Below, piece after piece: positions 14,411-22,542 of a DNA stretch of 61,441 bases (the stretch's first letter is position 1; each line of letters starts with the position of its first letter). The notes beneath the pieces were generated by a model. The model saw only the letters and a program-made list of their open reading frames with translations. It was not told the DNA's origin and did not search any database. Both the position numbers and the translations under genes were made by a program. Source of the DNA: Lachnospiraceae bacterium (GTDB lineage: Bacteria > Bacillota > Clostridia > Lachnospirales > Lachnospiraceae); NCBI GenBank assembly GCA_902362715.1, contig CABIXN010000001.1:415528-476968 (forward strand), read 5' to 3'.

Positions 14411-16381
14411 ATGAGAGACGAATTTAATTTATACGAGGGAAGGGAAAACTATATTTTTGTCAGTTATTCTCATAAAGACAAAGACCGGGTATTTCCGGTA
14501 CTGAAAAAAATGATAGAAAGCGGATACCGGATCTGGTTTGATAAGGGGATTCATCCGGGGAGCCAGTGGCCGGAAATTGTAGCCGGGCATTTGGCGCGAT
14601 GCACAGTTTTTATGGTGTTTATCTCTGATCATTATATGCAGTCGCAAAATTGTATCCGGGAGCTGCATTTTGCGGTGGCCAGAAATAAAAGCCTGATTTC
14701 TATTATGCTGCAACCGGTTTTGCTGACTCCGGGCGTGGAGATGCAGCTTTGTGTATCACAGGCGGTAAGGCATTATGAATTTCCAACAGAAGAGCAGTTT
14801 TATAAAGTACTGAATACCTCTGCGGTATTAGAGCAGTGTCAAAGGCGAGAAGAATTGTTTACAGCTGAAGAACTGCCTGTAACAAAAGAAAAAGAGGGGC
14901 AGCCGGAACAGATTGTACCTCAAAAGATGAAAGCAGGAGATGCATCCGGGGAAGTTCCCGCCGGCAGTGCAAAAACCGGGACAGAGACGTTTCGACAGTC
15001 TGAAAAAGAACATTCTCAAAGGATACAAAAATCCGGAAAAAGAAACTATTTCTGGCTGGTTATTATTATAATAGCTGCCTTGGGTCTGACAGCTGCAGGT
15101 GTGGGGATGAAGGTGTATCATACCGTAGAGATTGATGGTGAGAAATACAGCAGAAAAGAGACAAGCCTGACAGTAGCTGACAAAAGGGTGACGGAAGAGC
15201 TGATTCAGAAGCTGAAAAGCTTTTCAAAACTGCACATGCTGGATTTTAAAAATTGTACCTTCGAGCCCCAGGCACTGGATGGGCTGGGAGAACTCCAGGA
15301 GCTGACGCAGTTAAAGCTGGAACACTGCGAAAACATTGAAAACCTTACGTTTGTCAATGAGCTTACCGGGCTTTACCGCTTAGAGCTTTCAGACTGCGGG
15401 ATAAACAATAAATCATTTGATCAGATAAAATCTTCGGACCGGCTGCAGGTTCTTACTGTATCCGGAAATCCTGAGTTATCTGAGATTGAATGGCTTAGTC
15501 ATTTCCCGGAACTTTCTTCATTGAAACTGGAAAGAAACAGTATTCGTGACGTGGCTTTTGTTTCAGAACTTGAAAATCTGGGAACCCTTTCTCTTGCAGA
15601 GAATAAAATTGAAAAAATTTCTTCCCCATTTAAATCACTGCGCATTAGTAATCTGGACCTGTCAGATAATCAGATAACAGACTTTTCCGGTCTGGATAAC
15701 CTGACTGTGCTGACAAAAATAGATATCAGTGGGAATGATTACAGCCGGATATCAGACAAAGAAGGTCTTAAATGTATAACGAAGAGTGCGGCAGTTTTAA
15801 AGATTGCAGATCTTTCCGGAAATGATTTTTCACAGACTGCCATTGAGCGCATGTTTGCAGATTGCACTCAGTTAAAGGAAGTACATATAGATGATAATAA
15901 AAGCCTTACGACCCTTGAGATGTTTTCCAAAGGGAAAGAGCTTGAAACAATAACTGCCAGTGGATGTGGTCTAAAGAAGCTCGGAAATCTTACAGGGTGT
16001 CGGGGGTTAAAGTCAATGAATCTGTCGGATAATCAGCTGGGTTCTCTTTCAGGATTTCCAAAGATTACTGCCTCTTCTGTCTATTTGCTGGATCTTAGCG
16101 GCAATCAGCTGACAGATCTTGATGGCCTTGATGGAGGAACTTCTTATCAGAAGTTAATTTTATATGGAAATAAGTGGGATGAAAAAGTCCTGAATGAAGT
16201 GCTGGCGGGGTTAAAGGGAAATTATCTTGGTATTTCGTATATCAAGGGATTAAAACCGGAGTCTGTGAAAGGATTTATTTCCTGTTATATGGAAGGCGTG
16301 CCGGATGATCAAAAAGTAATCTGGGAGGACGCTTTGGGCTCTGGGTGTCATTTTGAACGTATGCAGATAACTGAATCATAG
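14411..16381 (+). CDS. TIR domain - transmembrane - leucine-rich repeat protein
   Basis: 656 residues in three parts. Residues 12-140 are a TIR_2-type domain: ENYIFVSYSHKDKDRV, then YRIWFDKGIHPGSQW and NCIREL, where E84 sits at the position of the catalytic Glu of NAD-cleaving TIRs. Residues 140-213 are a charged, probably disordered linker. One membrane helix spans about 214-236 (YFWLVIIIIAALGLTAAGVG) with basic residues before it, so the TIR should be cytoplasmic. Residues 260-625 are short leucine-rich repeats (LSDNQIT, LSGNQLTDL) and would be outside. This is a reversed Toll-like-receptor layout. It is a single-gene unit with its own promoter and terminator. Whether it is a defence, signalling or host-interaction protein is unknown. 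Confidence 0.85.
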   Translation: MRDEFNLYEGRENYIFVSYSHKDKDRVFPVLKKMIESGYRIWFDKGIHPGSQWPEIVAGHLARCTVFMVFISDHYMQSQNCIRELHFAVARNKSLISIMLQPVLLTPGVEMQLCVSQAVRHYEFPTEEQFYKVLNTSAVLEQCQRREELFTAEELPVTKEKEGQPEQIVPQKMKAGDASGEVPAGSAKTGTETFRQSEKEHSQRIQKSGKRNYFWLVIIIIAALGLTAAGVGMKVYHTVEIDGEKYSRKETSLTVADKRVTEELIQKLKSFSKLHMLDFKNCTFEPQALDGLGELQELTQLKLEHCENIENLTFVNELTGLYRLELSDCGINNKSFDQIKSSDRLQVLTVSGNPELSEIEWLSHFPELSSLKLERNSIRDVAFVSELENLGTLSLAENKIEKISSPFKSLRISNLDLSDNQITDFSGLDNLTVLTKIDISGNDYSRISDKEGLKCITKSAAVLKIADLSGNDFSQTAIERMFADCTQLKEVHIDDNKSLTTLEMFSKGKELETITASGCGLKKLGNLTGCRGLKSMNLSDNQLGSLSGFPKITASSVYLLDLSGNQLTDLDGLDGGTSYQKLILYGNKWDEKVLNEVLAGLKGNYLGISYIKGLKPESVKGFISCYMEGVPDDQKVIWEDALGSGCHFERMQITES

Positions 16382-16387
16382 AATAAG

Positions 16388-16415
16388 ACCGGAGCTTTGT
16401 CAGGCTCCGGTTTTA
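16388..16415 (+). terminator. Terminator of the TIR-LRR gene
   Basis: ACCGGAGC pairs with GCTCCGGT around an eight-base loop, followed by TTTT. It starts six bases after the stop codon. Confidence 0.88.
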
Positions 16416-16422
16416 TTTATTC

Positions 16423-16579
16423 CTCTATAGGAAATACTGTGTTGCGATAAAGCAGAAAAGTACCGATTCCTATAGAGCAAAAAAACGCTCCGCTGTGGAT
16501 CGCACTGCGGCAGAGTGGAATCATGTTGCTTGCGCAACCCGCCGCAGGCGGAGAATCCTGCCGTGGCAGGATTCTTTTT
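16423..16579 (+). other. Highly structured intergenic stretch, five hairpins in about 157 bases
   Basis: Five helices can be read directly: CTCTATAGGAA (16423-16433) with TTCCTATAGAG (16467-16477); CCGCTGTG (16490-16497) with CACTGCGG (16503-16510), one T-T mismatch; GTTGC with GCAAC (16525-16538); CCGCC with GGCGG (16539-16551); GAATCCTGCC with GGCAGGATTC (16553-16574), then TTTTTA. The last has terminator form on the plus strand. The stretch is GC-richer than its surroundings and contains no plausible reading frame. It may be a small structured RNA or a palindromic repeat element. Confidence 0.6.
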
Positions 16580-16710
16580 ATGGAATATAAATAAATCTTA
16601 AAAATGTAAAATAAAAAATTGTGATTTATGTCGGTAAAAAGAGTATGAAAAGTATAAATGGGAGTTTTTTACGCAGACTGAATTTATAATGAAATACAGG
16701 AGGAATGCGT

Positions 16711-17589
16711 GTGAATTACCCAAATACTGAGAAAGAAGTTATATTACAGAAAGAATATTTAGCAGGATTTGAAGAATATCTGGTGGAAAAAGAATGTGCC
16801 AGTAACACTATAAAAAAATACATTTCAGATGTGAAAAAGTTTTATGGTTTTCTAAGCGGGAATCTGGAGATTTCAAAAGAACGGCTGATAGAATACAAGA
16901 AATGGCTGATATCGAAATATTCAGGGAGCAGTGTAAATTCCATGCTGGTGGCATGTAATCAGTTTTTGGATTTTTTAGGACTTGGAAGAATGAAAGTAAG
17001 ACTTTTGAAAATTCAAAGACAGTTATTTTTAGAGGAAGAAAAAAATTTAAGCCGGTCAGAATACCTTAAGCTTGTGAATACCGCCAGAAGAAAGGGAAAG
17101 GAACAGCTGGCACTGATTATGGAAACGATCTGTTCCACAGGAATCAGAGTCAGTGAACTTGAGTATTTTACTGTATCAGGCGTTCACAGGGGAAAAGTCA
17201 ATATATGGAATAAAGGGAAATATCGTGTGATTATACTGCCTAAAAAGATGCAGTACAGGCTTTTGGCATATATAAAAGAACAGAAAATTGCTTCGGGTCC
17301 GATATTTCGAACTAGAAATGGTAAAGCGAAACACAGAAGCAATATTTGGCGTGAAATGAAGCAGCTGGCTTGTGATGCCGGGATAGATCCTGTTAAAATA
17401 TTTCCTCATAATCTGAGACATCTGTTTGCAAGAACCTTTTATCAGGTTACAAAAAATCTGGTAAATCTTGCAGATATATTGGGGCACAGCAATATGGAAG
17501 TCACAAGAATCTATACATCTGACGGATTAAATATCTGGAAGAAAAATATCAATCGCTTAGACCTGCTGGGCAAAAAAATAACAACATAA
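16711..17589 (+). CDS. Tyrosine recombinase, probable promoter invertase of the pilus operon
   Basis: 292 residues from the GTG at 16711, preferred because AGGAGG ends seven bases upstream; the ATG at 16705 is only one base from it. XerC/D-like: N-terminal core-binding domain (about 10-95), then the catalytic set R146 (TGIRVSE), H233 and R236 (PHNLRHLF), H259 (LGHSN) and Y268. It is small, has no arm-binding domain and is not linked to phage or conjugative genes. Its stop codon lies inside the left of two perfect inverted repeats that flank a promoter segment. This strongly suggests that it inverts that segment to switch the pilus genes on and off. Confidence 0.9.
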   Translation: MNYPNTEKEVILQKEYLAGFEEYLVEKECASNTIKKYISDVKKFYGFLSGNLEISKERLIEYKKWLISKYSGSSVNSMLVACNQFLDFLGLGRMKVRLLKIQRQLFLEEEKNLSRSEYLKLVNTARRKGKEQLALIMETICSTGIRVSELEYFTVSGVHRGKVNIWNKGKYRVIILPKKMQYRLLAYIKEQKIASGPIFRTRNGKAKHRSNIWREMKQLACDAGIDPVKIFPHNLRHLFARTFYQVTKNLVNLADILGHSNMEVTRIYTSDGLNIWKKNINRLDLLGKKITT

Positions 17590-17603
17590 TATTAATTATG
17601 TTG
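17582..17603 (+). repeat. Left inverted repeat (recombination site) of the invertible segment
   Basis: A 22-bp site built as two 9-bp arms, CAACATAAT and ATTATGTTG, around a 4-bp asymmetric core ATTA. It is the exact reverse complement of 17865-17886. The near-palindromic arms with a short core are what a tyrosine recombinase needs. The recombinase stop codon (17587-17589) lies in the arm and would be retained after inversion. Confidence 0.92.
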
Positions 17604-17864
17604 TAGATATTTACATAGATCAACCGCATATAATTCTTTTTTATTCTAAATTATTATTTAGGGAAAGTCAATAGGCAGTCGTTTATTTCAGATGATGATT
17701 AGTGCTCACAACTGCCATTGTGTTTTTGTAATGCCCTTCCTTTGCCAGGACATAGCTTTGTGCTGCGCTTCTATGCTGATCATTAGGGATCAGAGAATAT
17801 CAAACTTTTCAATAAGAATCTATACTAATTTAAAGAGTCTCCGGTGAGAGGCTCTTTTTGTTTG
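17604..17864. promoter_or_regulatory. Invertible promoter segment (261 bp) upstream of the pilus operon
   Basis: No gene is present. The best promoter is on the minus strand: TTGACT (complement of 17666-17671), a 17-bp spacer and TAGAAT (complement of 17643-17648). It points away from the pilus genes, towards the recombinase. On the plus strand only a weak TATACT at 17821-17826 is seen, immediately followed by a terminator facing the pilus operon. After inversion the strong promoter would sit near 17797-17825 facing the operon, and the terminator would move to the far end. The orientation given is therefore predicted to be OFF. Confidence 0.85.
17834..17859 (+). terminator. Terminator inside the invertible segment facing the pilus operon
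   Basis: AGAGTCTC pairs with GAGAGGCTCT around CGGT, followed by TTTTT. It lies just inside the right inverted repeat and would block read-through from the recombinase gene into the pilus operon in this orientation. Confidence 0.75.
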
Positions 17865-17886
17865 CAACATAATTAATATTATGTTG
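17865..17886 (+). repeat. Right inverted repeat (recombination site) of the invertible segment
   Basis: All 22 bases are the reverse complement of 17582-17603, with arms CAACATAAT and ATTATGTTG around the inverted core TAAT. It lies 72 bp before the first pilus gene. Confidence 0.92.
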
Positions 17887-17958
17887 CCGCAGACAGCAAT
17901 AAGCTGTGAAATTTTAACTGACATAGTCAGATTTTAAAGATAGGAGGAATGAATAGAG

Positions 17959-19860
17959 GTGGGGAAAAAGAAACGAAAGGTTTCCGCTTTCACAAAAGGG
18001 TTAGCTGTATTAATGATATTGCTGCTGCTCCCTGGGCTGTCTGCATCTGCGTCTGGTGCATCTGACACGACAGCGGACAATACAGCCGGTGAAAGTACAG
18101 ATTCGCAGAACACTGCTGTGCCAAAACATCATAAGTATATCAGGTATAACGATGATGACAGTTATACTCTTACATTGGATGTGACAGGTGTGTCTGAATC
18201 AGAGACCAGCAAGTCTAAATTGGATGTTCTGTTGATTGTGGATCAGTCTAAAAGTATGGGAACTTCTATGGGCAGCCGTGGATCCAGATTGGATGTCTTA
18301 AAAGAAATTATAACAGGAAAAAACAGTCTTTCCGGCGCAATCTTAGAGAATGAAAATATTGACGGACGCATGGCAATTGTCAGCTACAGCGGTTCTGCCG
18401 GCAGGGGAGATACTTCCTGGAATGATGCCAGTACGGTATTAAACTGGACCGATCAGAAATCTGATCTTGATGCAAAGCTGAAAAGAATCTATGCAGAGGG
18501 CGGGACGAATTGTCAGGCCGGTTTATATGAAGGCCAGAAGGTTTTGAAATCAGCCAGATCAGATGCACAGAAAGTTGTTATTTTTCTGTCAGATGGAGAA
18601 CCAACTTATTATTATGATAAAAATGGTAAGACACAGGGATCAGGAAATTTCGATGAGGGAGGAAAAAGTGCTTCAGCGGCTTATAGCCAGGCAAAAAAAA
18701 TGACAGATCTTTCCGGATTTTATACGGTTGGTATTTCAAAAAAAAGTGATACTGAGTTTCTGAAAAAACTTGTGAAGCAGGTAAATGCCCGGGAAAAAGG
18801 AACATATCATGCAGATACAGCAGCGAAGCTCACAAAGATATTTGAGGATATTACAGCAGATATTACAGAATACACCTGTCGGAATGTAACGATTACAGAT
18901 ACCCTTAGTGAATATGTGGAACTAGATGATGAAGATCCGGCATATTCTGTAACTGCTGTGGACAGTCAGGGAAGGGATGTTGATTTATCTGAGGTGGATG
19001 TGGAATTTTCCTATGATAGTTCTGCCAGAACTGTAACGGTCCAATTTCCAAAAGATTTTGTACTGGATGCGGACGTAACTTATTCGATTCATTTTAATAT
19101 CCATCCAAGTCAGAAGGCTTTTGATGAGTTTGCAGACAAGGGATATTCAGCTACAGGGAGTGCTAACAGCGATGCTTCGGGAAATAGTACAAGTTCCGGT
19201 AAAAAGGGATTTTTTTCAAATACATCGGCAGAGCTCACCTATACGTATGGAACCAGTGAGAATGCCCGTTCTTATACTGCTGAATATGAAGAGAAGCCCG
19301 TAATTCAGGTATCTGTACAGGATAAAAATGCATCGTTAACCATTAGCAAAGAAGTGCGCGGTGAAATGGGAGATAAGAAAAAAACGTTCTCATTTACAAT
19401 ACGTTTAAAGGATAAAAACAAAAATCCGGTTTCCGGGGAAGGAACCGGCATTCAGGCTGCTGTTTATGCCTGTGAAGGTGGAATTTTACCGGGAGTAACC
19501 GGAGTGGAAGCACCAGAGCAGTCATCGGTGGAATTTGAGAAGGACGGGACTGCTGTGGTCAGTCTGAAACACGGGCAGACGCTTACTATTAAAAATCTTC
19601 CAGACGGATATTTCTTTGAAGTAACAGAAAATGCAGAAGGAAACACAGGTTATACTGTGACCTACAATGGAGAGCAGTCAGATTGTGCTTCCGGTATTCT
19701 GGACGGAGATCAGACCGCAGCCGTTGTAAATCAAAAGGAGTATGTACCGGATACCGGTATTGTTGATGGGACGGCGGGAGATGGGATTCTTCCGGCTGCA
19801 GGGATACTTGCTGCGGGAGCGGTCTGTGGACTTATGTTAAGACGAAGAATGAAACACTAG
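17959..19860 (+). CDS. Pilus tip adhesin with von Willebrand A domain, sortase substrate
   Basis: 633 residues, GTG start with AGGAGG 11 bases upstream. Residues 1-37 are a signal peptide. A VWA domain (about 85-310) carries the metal-ion motif DQSKSMGTS and a later SDGEPT. Further beta-rich domains follow, then a Cna-B/SpaA-like domain from about 455 (ASLTISKEVRGEMGDKKKTFSFTI). The C-terminus is a sorting signal: VPDTG, hydrophobic stretch, RRRMKH. First gene of an operon in the order of the group A streptococcal FCT pilus (tip, SipA, FctA, class B sortase, FctB), so this is the counterpart of Cpa. VWA tip proteins bind host or matrix ligands. Confidence 0.88.
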   Translation: MGKKKRKVSAFTKGLAVLMILLLLPGLSASASGASDTTADNTAGESTDSQNTAVPKHHKYIRYNDDDSYTLTLDVTGVSESETSKSKLDVLLIVDQSKSMGTSMGSRGSRLDVLKEIITGKNSLSGAILENENIDGRMAIVSYSGSAGRGDTSWNDASTVLNWTDQKSDLDAKLKRIYAEGGTNCQAGLYEGQKVLKSARSDAQKVVIFLSDGEPTYYYDKNGKTQGSGNFDEGGKSASAAYSQAKKMTDLSGFYTVGISKKSDTEFLKKLVKQVNAREKGTYHADTAAKLTKIFEDITADITEYTCRNVTITDTLSEYVELDDEDPAYSVTAVDSQGRDVDLSEVDVEFSYDSSARTVTVQFPKDFVLDADVTYSIHFNIHPSQKAFDEFADKGYSATGSANSDASGNSTSSGKKGFFSNTSAELTYTYGTSENARSYTAEYEEKPVIQVSVQDKNASLTISKEVRGEMGDKKKTFSFTIRLKDKNKNPVSGEGTGIQAAVYACEGGILPGVTGVEAPEQSSVEFEKDGTAVVSLKHGQTLTIKNLPDGYFFEVTENAEGNTGYTVTYNGEQSDCASGILDGDQTAAVVNQKEYVPDTGIVDGTAGDGILPAAGILAAGAVCGLMLRRRMKH

Positions 19861-19861
19861 T

Positions 19862-20422
19862 ATGAGAAAGCAGGAACGAAAAAATACAAAAGAACAGGTC
19901 CGAAGAAAAGAACGGGTTTCCCGGGCAGGGACAACACTTGCTGGTGACTTGATGTATCTGTTGTTAAAAATTCTTTTAATAGCCGCCGTTATGGGGATGA
20001 TGTTTTTCTTTGTATTCGGTACGGCGCGATGCAGCGATGATTCTATGTCGCCTGCTGTAAAAGCCGGAGATCTGGTGATTTTTTATCGGTTATACAAAGA
20101 TTACAAAGCCGGAGATGTTGTGGTACTGGAGCAGGATGGAGAGAAACAGATAAGAAGAGTTGCAGCGGTGGCAGGTGACACAGTGGACATAACAGAAGAA
20201 GGACTAGTAATCAACGGCTATCTTCAGCAGGAAACCGGTATCTATGAGGAGACACTGGCTTACACAGAAGGAATTACCTTTCCGTTAACGGTAAAAACCG
20301 GAGAAATCTTTGTACTGGGAGACCGGAGAGAAAATGCGAAAGACAGCCGTATCTATGGCTGTGTAGAGATTCAGGATACTTATGGATGTGCAGGTATCAT
20401 GATCAGAAGAAACAGTATATAA
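19862..20422 (+). CDS. Signal peptidase I-like protein (SipA/LepB family)
   Basis: 186 residues, one base after the tip adhesin stop, with an N-terminal membrane helix (about 28-52). Box B is present with the nucleophile S61 in DDSMSPAVKAGD, box E is present (GDRRENAKDSR) and the GD of box D is present. However, the position of the general-base Lys, normally K-R in (Y/F)VKRVIGLPGD, reads QIRRVAAVAGD, so Lys is replaced by Arg. In the streptococcal FCT pilus the SipA homologue has lost its catalytic residues and serves as a pilus assembly factor. This protein may be partly or fully non-proteolytic. Confidence 0.85.
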   Translation: MRKQERKNTKEQVRRKERVSRAGTTLAGDLMYLLLKILLIAAVMGMMFFFVFGTARCSDDSMSPAVKAGDLVIFYRLYKDYKAGDVVVLEQDGEKQIRRVAAVAGDTVDITEEGLVINGYLQQETGIYEETLAYTEGITFPLTVKTGEIFVLGDRRENAKDSRIYGCVEIQDTYGCAGIMIRRNSI

Positions 20423-20473
20423 ACCAGACAATATGTTTGTTTATATAAAAAAGCAGAACGAGAGGAGACAAAA

Positions 20474-21568
20474 ATGATGCGAAGAAAAAAATGGAAAGCG
20501 GTATTTCTGGCAGGAGTTATGAGTACCGTTATGTGTGCAGGCGCTGTTGTGCAGGCCGCTGAAACAAAGCAGAGTGAAACCACACAAAACAGCGGCACAA
20601 CAGAAGATGCGGCGTCAAAAGTGCCGGGGGTGAAAGCCCAGGTTACAAAAGTACTGAATGTAGCAGAAGGAACAGAGGTTCCGGATGTAACCTTTTCCTT
20701 TGAGGCAAAACCAAAGACAGAAGATGCAGCAGATGTTACGATTTCCGATATCAGCTTTGATAAAGAAAGCGAAAAGGGAAATTTAGATCAGGGCGTTTAT
20801 CATGTGGCTGGGACCGGAGCCATGGAATTTGCCAAGTTTGACCATGCAGGCGAATATGTATATGAAGTATCAGAGAAGACAGGAAATGCAGATGGAGTAA
20901 CATATTCAACAGAAAAATATGATCTGCATGTATATGTAGCTAATAAAGGTAAGGATGGGCTTTATATAAAAGCTCTGACAGCAACAAATAGTAATGGAAA
21001 AAAAGTAACGGATCTGAAGTTTGTTAATACATATGTCAATAATAATGCATCGTTATCTATTGCCAAAAAAACTACTGGAGAACTGGCCGACAAAACGAAA
21101 GACTTTACATTTAAAATAACATTTACCAAAGCGGCCACTACAGATCAGACTGTCTATGAAGGAAAAATAGGTTCAGAAGCTGTCAGATGTGAGGCAGGAA
21201 AAGAGACGGAATTTCAACTTCATGATGGTGAGACACTGGTATTTGAAAAGCTTCCAGCCGGTACAAGATATGTAGTAGAAGAAGTGGGACAAAAAGATAA
21301 TTATACCCCCAGCGTTGTTGTAAAAGAAAATGGAACAATGTTTGAAAAATCAGTAAGAAATGAAGCGGATAGTCTGGCTACCGCAGATTCTGGTAAAACC
21401 AGCCTGGTGGGCGAAAAGGAAAACAGCGCAGTATTTACAAATGCATACCAAGACCATCCCATTACCGGTTTGTTTATGAATAATTATCCGATTTTCCTTC
21501 TGGGGGCAGCATCCGTGTGTGCAGTTGTGCTTCTGGCTGTTGTAAGCAGACGAAGATTTTATCGCTAA
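20474..21568 (+). CDS. Major pilin backbone, FctA/Spy0128-like, sortase substrate
   Basis: 364 residues with a signal peptide cleaved near VQAAE (about 30). The first FctA-type domain (about 50-190) ends in KFVNTY and the second (about 190-330) begins NNASLSIAKKTTGELADK and ends FTNAYQ. Both have the Lys/Asn placements that form intramolecular isopeptide bonds in Spy0128 pilins. The sorting signal is unusual: HPITG, then a hydrophobic helix and RRRFYR. AGAGGAGA precedes the ATG. It should be polymerised by the class B sortase encoded next. Confidence 0.85.
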   Translation: MMRRKKWKAVFLAGVMSTVMCAGAVVQAAETKQSETTQNSGTTEDAASKVPGVKAQVTKVLNVAEGTEVPDVTFSFEAKPKTEDAADVTISDISFDKESEKGNLDQGVYHVAGTGAMEFAKFDHAGEYVYEVSEKTGNADGVTYSTEKYDLHVYVANKGKDGLYIKALTATNSNGKKVTDLKFVNTYVNNNASLSIAKKTTGELADKTKDFTFKITFTKAATTDQTVYEGKIGSEAVRCEAGKETEFQLHDGETLVFEKLPAGTRYVVEEVGQKDNYTPSVVVKENGTMFEKSVRNEADSLATADSGKTSLVGEKENSAVFTNAYQDHPITGLFMNNYPIFLLGAASVCAVVLLAVVSRRRFYR

Positions 21569-21587
21569 ACAGATGCAGATATAGCAT

Positions 21588-22529
21588 ATGAAAAAACGGA
21601 AGTGTCAAAATTTTTTTGAAAGAATGAAAGTTCTGGGAAAACGGGCAGTGCTGGCAGCAGATGCCGCTGTTAATACAGCGGCAATGGCTGTCTGTCTGAT
21701 TTTCGCGGCGTATGCGGCATATGTATTTTGGGATACGCGTACCTTGTATCAGAAAGCAGACTCAGTTGTTTATGAAAGCTATAAACCTCAGGCGGACGCA
21801 GATTCCTTTTCGGAATTAAAAGCGGTGAATCCGGAAGTGTTTGGCTGGCTGACAGTATACGGAACAGAAATTGATTATCCTTTAACACAGGCAGACAATA
21901 ATTCAAAATATGTGAATACGGATGCCAAAGGAGCTTATTCGCTTTCTGGAAGTTTATTTCTGGATTGTAACAATGCATCTGATTTTTCCGATTTTAATAG
22001 TATTATCTATGGACACCATATGCAGGAAGATACGATGTTTGGGGAGTTGGATAAGTTTGCAGAGGAAGATTTTTTTGAGGAACATCAATATGGCAGTTTG
22101 TATTTTGATGGGGCGGATCATGGAATAGAAATTTTTGCTTTTTTCTATGCAGATGCCTATGATTCTGTAGTTTATAATACCGGAATTACAAAAAAAAGTG
22201 ACAGACAGTCTTTTCTTGACCGATTAAAGGAACAGGCAGAACAGTACCGGGAAACCGGTGTCACTTCCCAGGATCACATTGTGCTGCTGTCTACATGTAC
22301 TTCTGACGATACCAATGGAAGAATACTGCTAGCAGCACGTATCAGTTCAGAAAATTTTGAAGATCCGTTTCAAAGTGAAAAACAGGAGCAGAAGAATAAA
22401 ACTGCAGACAGCGGCTATGAAATTGCCGCATTGTATAAGCTGCCGGTATGGTGTTATTTCTTTTTTCTGTTACTTATTTCTTTGGGATTAATGATAATGT
22501 TAAAAAGAAAACGGAGAAACGGCAGTTAA
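21588..22529 (+). CDS. srtB: Class B sortase (pilus polymerase)
   Basis: 313 residues with two membrane helices, near residues 25-48 and 285-305. The class B core is clear: WLTVYGTEIDYPL, catalytic H143 in IIYGHHM, C237 in LLSTCTSDD and R245 in NGRILLAAR. Class B sortases polymerise FctA-type pilins in streptococci, matching the neighbours. The second, C-terminal membrane anchor followed by KRKRRNGS is a feature of pilin-polymerising rather than housekeeping sortases. No separate housekeeping class A sortase is seen in the window, so cell-wall anchoring would depend on another locus or on this enzyme. Confidence 0.9.
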   Translation: MKKRKCQNFFERMKVLGKRAVLAADAAVNTAAMAVCLIFAAYAAYVFWDTRTLYQKADSVVYESYKPQADADSFSELKAVNPEVFGWLTVYGTEIDYPLTQADNNSKYVNTDAKGAYSLSGSLFLDCNNASDFSDFNSIIYGHHMQEDTMFGELDKFAEEDFFEEHQYGSLYFDGADHGIEIFAFFYADAYDSVVYNTGITKKSDRQSFLDRLKEQAEQYRETGVTSQDHIVLLSTCTSDDTNGRILLAARISSENFEDPFQSEKQEQKNKTADSGYEIAALYKLPVWCYFFFLLLISLGLMIMLKRKRRNGS

Positions 22530-22542
22530 AAAGGAAATGTGT

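Noticed and set aside
17643..17671. The minus-strand promoter in the invertible segment as a promoter for a gene to its left
   Set aside because: No minus-strand gene lies to the left; the only feature there is the plus-strand recombinase gene, so the orientation makes sense only as an OFF state.
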